Source of the DNA: an uncultured Clostridia bacterium
GTDB lineage: Bacteria; Bacillota; Clostridia; TANB77; CAG-508
DNA length: 9,514 nucleotides
Direction of reading: 5' to 3'
Assembly (NCBI GenBank): GCA_934184665.1
Contig: CAKPSX010000032.1
Location: forward strand, 1-9,514
Shown in pieces: positions 6,444 through 9,514 of the stretch. Position numbers and translations under genes: made by a program. The stretch's first letter is position 1. Each line of letters starts with the position of its first letter. The notes below the pieces were generated by a model that searched no databases, was not told the origin of the DNA, and saw only the letters and a list, made by a program, of their open reading frames with translations.

Positions 6444-6776
6444 ATGCAGAAACAACTCATCGAGTACTTTCCCATGATTCTAAATGAGGCGCCAGATTTT
6501 ATCTATTGCCTTGAGAAGTATAACGGATGGAAGAAGAGCAAAAAACCATCCGAAGTGCTTCGGGATTGGGAAAGCGAGCCCAGAAGTAACCAGTTCTATT
6601 TTATAGGATGGTTAGAAGAAGCAACCAAACACTTTGGAGTGGCTGGAATGATTGTTCATTTTAGCCTGCATCAGAAATTGGCAATATCTGAGTATATTGT
6701 CAGCATTTTAGAAGAAGCTTCTCATGAAGATATCGAAAACTTCAAAAGAGGAGTAAAGGAAAGATATAGCAAATAA
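6444..6776 (+). CDS. Hypothetical small soluble protein (110 aa), probably acquired
   Basis: Not recognised. A well-formed gene: strong ribosome binding site AGGGAGGT (6427-6434) 9-10 nt before the ATG, its own promoter and its own terminator. The product has no signal peptide or membrane segment. It is mixed-charge and apparently mostly helical, with aromatic-rich patches (IEYFPMILNEAPDFIYCLEKY near the N-terminus in two parts; QFYFIGWLEEATKHFG in the middle), one Cys (about residue 22), and a charged helical C-terminus ending KRGVKERYSK. Counted by hand, G+C is about 38% (128 of 333), against visibly lower values in tilS and dnaB. It uses codons rare around it (CGG, CCC, GCG, AGC, TGC, CTT). 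It interrupts the dnaB-tilS neighbourhood. Composition, autonomy and position suggest horizontal gain. It might be a regulatory, phage-derived or toxin/antitoxin-type protein, but there is no partner gene and no motif to support any of these. Confidence 0.82.
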   Translation: MQKQLIEYFPMILNEAPDFIYCLEKYNGWKKSKKPSEVLRDWESEPRSNQFYFIGWLEEATKHFGVAGMIVHFSLHQKLAISEYIVSILEEASHEDIENFKRGVKERYSK

Positions 6777-6784
6777 TCCCTAAG

Positions 6785-6816
6785 ATACACCTCTGTAATT
6801 CAGAGGTGTATTTTTT
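6785..6816 (+). terminator. Strong rho-independent terminator of the small-gene unit
   Basis: Perfect 11-bp stem ATACACCTCTG (6785-6795) and CAGAGGTGTAT (6801-6811), 5-nt loop TAATT, then a T-run to 6816. It starts 8 bp after the stop codon. It closes the unit and isolates it from tilS. Confidence 0.94.
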
Positions 6817-6843
6817 AAAAATCAGTTGAAAAATAATTATAAT
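6815..6843 (+). promoter_or_regulatory. Likely tilS promoter directly after the terminator
   Basis: TTAAAA (6815-6820, 4/6), 17-bp spacer, TATAAT (6838-6843, 6/6). Transcription would start near 6850 and give a leader of about 140 nt before tilS. It shares the 9-mer AAAAATCAG with the promoter at 6364-6392. The -35 box is poor and partly made of the terminator T-run, so strength is uncertain. Confidence 0.5.
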
Positions 6844-6872
6844 TTTGGACTGTGTCAGATTTCATTTAAAAC

Positions 6873-6896
6873 GCGGTTACATATCTGTATATGCGC
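6873..6896 (+). other. Bulged hairpin in the tilS leader
   Basis: CATAT (6880-6884) and ATATG (6889-6893) form a stem around CTGT, extended by GCG (6873-6875) with CGC (6894-6896), leaving GTTA bulged on one side. It is followed by CCCTTGCTTTTT (6897-6905), loosely terminator-like. The patch ACGCGG...GCGCCC is notably richer in G+C than the rest of 6817-6991, where nothing else stands out apart from the promoter and the AAAGGA ribosome binding site (6978-6983). Confidence 0.3.
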
Positions 6897-6991
6897 CCTT
6901 GCTTTTTAAATAAAATCTTCCTTGCCAAAATTTAATTCTTTTCCAACTATAATAATAATTATAGTATAACCTTTAAGAAAGGAATAGATAT

Positions 6992-7984
6992 ATGAAAGAT
7001 AGAGTGCTAAAAACAATAAAAAAGAATAGACTGATAGTAAATGGAGATAAAATTGTATTAGGGGTTTCAGGAGGGCCTGATTCAATATCAATGTTAAATA
7101 TTTTAAGAGAATTAAAAGAAGAAGGAACACTACAATTCAACATGGTAGTAGCACATATAAATCACATGATTAGGGAAGAGGCGATTGAAGATGAAAAATA
7201 TGTGGAAGATTACTGCAAAAAAAATGGAATTGAATGTTATGTGAAAAGAATAAATGTTATTGAATATGCTCAAAATAATAAAATAGGAACAGAAGAAGCG
7301 GGAAGAAAAGCAAGATATGATTTCTTTGATGAGATAGCTCAAAAAACAAATGCAAATAAGATAGCAATAGCGCATAACAAAAATGACAAAATAGAGACAA
7401 TAATTATGCATATACTTAGGGGAAGCGGACTTTCAGGACTCAAAGGAATTGAACCAATTCGAAATAATAGATATATCAGACCATTAATAGATTGTGAAAG
7501 ACAAGAAATAGAAGACTATTGTGAAAAAGAAAAATTAAACCCTAGAATAGACAAAACCAATTTCGAGAATAATTATACAAGAAACAAAATTAGAAACGTA
7601 GTAATTCCGTATATAAAAGAAGAGTTTAATCCAAATATAATAGAAACAATAAATAGATTGTCTGAAGTTATTACGGCAGAAGAGAATTACATGGATAAAA
7701 TAGTTAAAGAAATATATGGCAAGATCTTAATAGAAAAAAAAGAAAATGAAATATCATTATCTTTAAAAGAATTTAATAAACAAGAAGAAGTAATAAAGAA
7801 TAGGTTGATTTTATATACAACAAGGCAATTAATGGGATCAAGTCAAGGGATTGAAAAAATACATTTAAAAGATATAATCAAACTATGTGAGAACAATATT
7901 GGAAATAAATATCTAACACCAAACAAAAATCTGAAGATTTTGGTAAAAGACAAAAAGATATTTTTCATTAGTCAACATGTGTAA
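6992..7984 (+). CDS. tilS: tRNA(Ile)-lysidine synthetase, short form
   Basis: ATP-dependent enzyme that joins lysine to C34 of the CAU-anticodon tRNA-Ile so that it reads AUA. The function is essential, and AUA is the main Ile codon in this genome. The ATG has AAAGGA 8 nt upstream. The PP-loop ATPase signature SGGPDS is at residues 26-31 in the usual N-terminal place. It is followed by VVAHINHMIR, EEAGRKARYDFF, and the AHNKNDKIETIIMHILRGSGL block with GLKGIEPIR, all diagnostic of TilS rather than other PP-loop enzymes. At 330 aa it is well below the 430-470 aa of Escherichia coli and Bacillus. It ends soon after the segment that normally leads into the C-terminal tRNA-acceptor domain, so that domain is missing, as in the short Aquifex enzyme. 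No remnant is seen after the stop. It is followed by ftsH; the hpt gene often found between them is absent. Confidence 0.94.
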   Translation: MKDRVLKTIKKNRLIVNGDKIVLGVSGGPDSISMLNILRELKEEGTLQFNMVVAHINHMIREEAIEDEKYVEDYCKKNGIECYVKRINVIEYAQNNKIGTEEAGRKARYDFFDEIAQKTNANKIAIAHNKNDKIETIIMHILRGSGLSGLKGIEPIRNNRYIRPLIDCERQEIEDYCEKEKLNPRIDKTNFENNYTRNKIRNVVIPYIKEEFNPNIIETINRLSEVITAEENYMDKIVKEIYGKILIEKKENEISLSLKEFNKQEEVIKNRLILYTTRQLMGSSQGIEKIHLKDIIKLCENNIGNKYLTPNKNLKILVKDKKIFFISQHV

Positions 7985-8031
7985 CCGTAGAAAAATACAA
8001 AAAATGTAACAAAAAAGTCACAAAAAAACTC

Positions 8032-8060
8032 TTGAAAAAACAAAAAAGGTGTGTTATATT
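8032..8060 (+). promoter_or_regulatory. Promoter of ftsH
   Basis: TTGAAA (8032-8037, 5/6), 17-bp spacer, TATATT (8055-8060, 5/6) preceded by TGT, an extended -10. Transcription start near 8067, about 27 nt before the start codon. There is no terminator between tilS and this promoter, so read-through from tilS can add to it. I saw no CIRCE-type operator. Confidence 0.82.
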
Positions 8061-8093
8061 TTCAATGAAATAAAAAAATAGGAGGACTTAAAA

Positions 8094-9514
8094 TTGAAAA
8101 AAGGAATACAAACATTAGCAATGTGGTTAATTATAGGAATAATAGCAGTAGTTCTATTATCATCTATTTTGGAAAATAATTCTGCAAAAATGACATATTC
8201 AGAATTAATAACAAGTATTGAAAACAGGGAAGTAGAAAATATAGAAATATCATCAAATGGAAACTTAGCAAATGTAAAACTTAAAAATGCGAAACTAGAA
8301 AAAGAGGTAAGTATTCCAAGTTTAGATAGCTTTATGACATATACAGAAGAATATCTAAAAACTGGTGATTTTACATTAGAAGAGAAAAAAGAATCAATAT
8401 GGATTACAATATTTAGTTTAATGACACCATTTGGATTATTAGCGATATTCTTAATATTCTGGTTTATGATGATGAGTAGTGGGGCTCAAGGTGGAAATAA
8501 AACAATGTCATTTGGAAAGAGCAAAGCTAGATTAGTAAATGCAGGAGAAAAAAATAGAGTAACATTTGATGATGTTGCAGGTGTTGATGAAGAAAAAGAA
8601 GAATTACAAGAAATAGTAGAATTCTTAAAAAATCCAAAGAAATTTACAGACATGGGAGCAAGAATACCAAAAGGTGTATTATTAGTTGGTCAACCAGGAA
8701 CAGGTAAAACATTATTAGCAAAAGCAGTAGCTGGAGAAGCAGGTGTACCATTCTTTATAATAAGTGGTTCAGACTTTGTAGAAATGTTCGTCGGAGTTGG
8801 TGCATCAAGAGTAAGAGATTTATTTGAACAAGCAAAGAAATCAGCACCATGTATAATATTTATAGATGAAATTGACGCAGTTGGTAGACAAAGAGGAGCA
8901 GGACTTGGTGGAGGACATGATGAAAGAGAACAAACATTAAACCAATTATTAGTAGAAATGGATGGCTTCTCAGATAATGAAGGTGTAATAATTTTAGCAG
9001 CAACAAACAGACCAGACGTATTAGATAAAGCATTATTAAGAGCTGGTAGATTTGATAGACAAATAGTAGTATCAAACCCAGATGTAAAAGCAAGAGAACA
9101 AATATTAGAAGTACATGCACGTAAAAAGAAAATAGCAGATGATGTAGATTTAAAAGTAATAGCAAAAAATACTTCAGGATTTGCAGGAGCAGACCTTGAA
9201 AATGTATTAAATGAAGCAGCATTATTAGCAGCAAGAAGAAATTATAAAGAAATTGGAATGAAAGAAATAGAAGATGCGATGGTGAAAGTTACAATGGGAC
9301 CTGAAAAGAAAACAAGAGTTAGAAGTGAAAAAGAAAATAGATTAGTGGCATATCATGAAGCAGGTCATGCAGTTGTAAGTAGATATCTTGAAACACAAGA
9401 CCCAGTACATCATATATCAATTGTACCAAGAGGAATGGCTGGAGGATATACAATGTATAGACCAACAGAAGATAAATCATTTATGTCAAAAACAGAAATG
9501 GAAGAAAATATTGT
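8094..9514 (+). CDS. ftsH: ATP-dependent membrane zinc metalloprotease FtsH (3' end outside window)
   Basis: First 473 codons of FtsH, a hexameric AAA+ protease that extracts and degrades membrane and short-lived cytoplasmic proteins. The start is a TTG codon with a perfect AGGAGG (8080-8085) 8 nt upstream; the next in-frame ATG (8121) has no such site and would cut into the first membrane helix. Order: membrane helix 1 (about residues 9-27), extracytoplasmic domain (28-101), membrane helix 2 (102-127), then the AAA+ module. This has Walker A GQPGTGKT (K205; GP is more usual than GQ), the pore motif MFVGVGASRVRDLF, Walker B IIFIDEID (D258, E259), and TNRPD followed by GRFDR, whose arginines R319 and R322 match the arginine fingers. 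The protease zinc motif HEAGH is at 421-425 and intact; the third zinc ligand would lie beyond the window. The frame is open to the last base. Confidence 0.97.
   Translation, partial: MKKGIQTLAMWLIIGIIAVVLLSSILENNSAKMTYSELITSIENREVENIEISSNGNLANVKLKNAKLEKEVSIPSLDSFMTYTEEYLKTGDFTLEEKKESIWITIFSLMTPFGLLAIFLIFWFMMMSSGAQGGNKTMSFGKSKARLVNAGEKNRVTFDDVAGVDEEKEELQEIVEFLKNPKKFTDMGARIPKGVLLVGQPGTGKTLLAKAVAGEAGVPFFIISGSDFVEMFVGVGASRVRDLFEQAKKSAPCIIFIDEIDAVGRQRGAGLGGGHDEREQTLNQLLVEMDGFSDNEGVIILAATNRPDVLDKALLRAGRFDRQIVVSNPDVKAREQILEVHARKKKIADDVDLKVIAKNTSGFAGADLENVLNEAALLAARRNYKEIGMKEIEDAMVKVTMGPEKKTRVRSEKENRLVAYHEAGHAVVSRYLETQDPVHHISIVPRGMAGGYTMYRPTEDKSFMSKTEMEENI

Noticed and set aside
6845..6862. GGACTGTGTCAG resembles ends of some insertion sequences
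   Set aside because: No matching inverted copy in the flanks and no transposase remnant; the similarity is short and from memory only.
6922..6953. TTGCCA and TATAAT upstream of tilS as a promoter
   Set aside because: The spacer is 20 bp, too long for a normal sigma-A promoter; the TATAAT may still be used, but the 6815-6843 pair fits better.
7372..7400. TilS motif HNKND instead of the more familiar HHxDD
   Set aside because: From general knowledge Asn at this place is common in clostridial TilS, and the following D and ET are kept, so it is not a sign of inactivation.
1..9514. CRISPR arrays, tRNA genes, transposases, prophage genes
   Set aside because: No spaced direct repeats, no tRNA T-arm pattern and no mobile-element protein motif were seen anywhere in the window.

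Overview
The window looks like chromosome from a very AT-rich, low-GC Gram-positive bacterium, most likely a Clostridia-type Firmicute. The evidence is strong use of ATA (Ile) and AGA (Arg) codons, AGGAGG-type ribosome binding sites, consensus TTGACA/TATAAT promoters, and a Firmicute gene set: RpoC, a GdpP-type c-di-AMP phosphodiesterase, L9, DnaB, TilS and FtsH. The genus cannot be named from the sequence alone.

Layout. (1) 1-1374 is the 3' end of rpoC on the plus strand. It meets, tail to tail, a minus-strand gene for an unrecognised membrane-anchored exported protein (1424-2038), and one perfect 17-bp inverted repeat serves as a two-way terminator. (2) 2039-2444 has no protein gene but is dense with signals. 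A consensus minus-strand promoter (2286-2314) should drive a highly structured RNA of about 220 nt that ends in a strong hairpin just before the exported-protein gene. It is either a long regulatory leader or a separate small RNA. Next to it is the plus-strand gdpP promoter (2391-2419). (3) 2445-6320 holds gdpP, rplI and dnaB. gdpP and rplI are tightly coupled, and a terminator-like palindrome at the rplI stop codon separates them from dnaB. (4) 6364-6816 is a self-contained unit, with its own extended -10 promoter, a 110-aa unrecognised protein and a strong terminator. Its base composition is clearly less AT-rich than its neighbours, so it looks inserted. (5) 6817-9514 holds a leader region, tilS (a short form without the usual C-terminal domain) and the first 473 codons of ftsH, which has its own promoter and a TTG start.

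The core genes serve transcription (RpoC), c-di-AMP turnover (GdpP), translation (L9, TilS), replication (DnaB) and membrane proteolysis (FtsH). The least explained parts are the minus-strand RNA at about 2060-2280, which carries a CCUCCC anti-Shine-Dalgarno stretch, and the small-gene cassette between dnaB and tilS. No CRISPR array, tRNA, rRNA or intact mobile element was seen.
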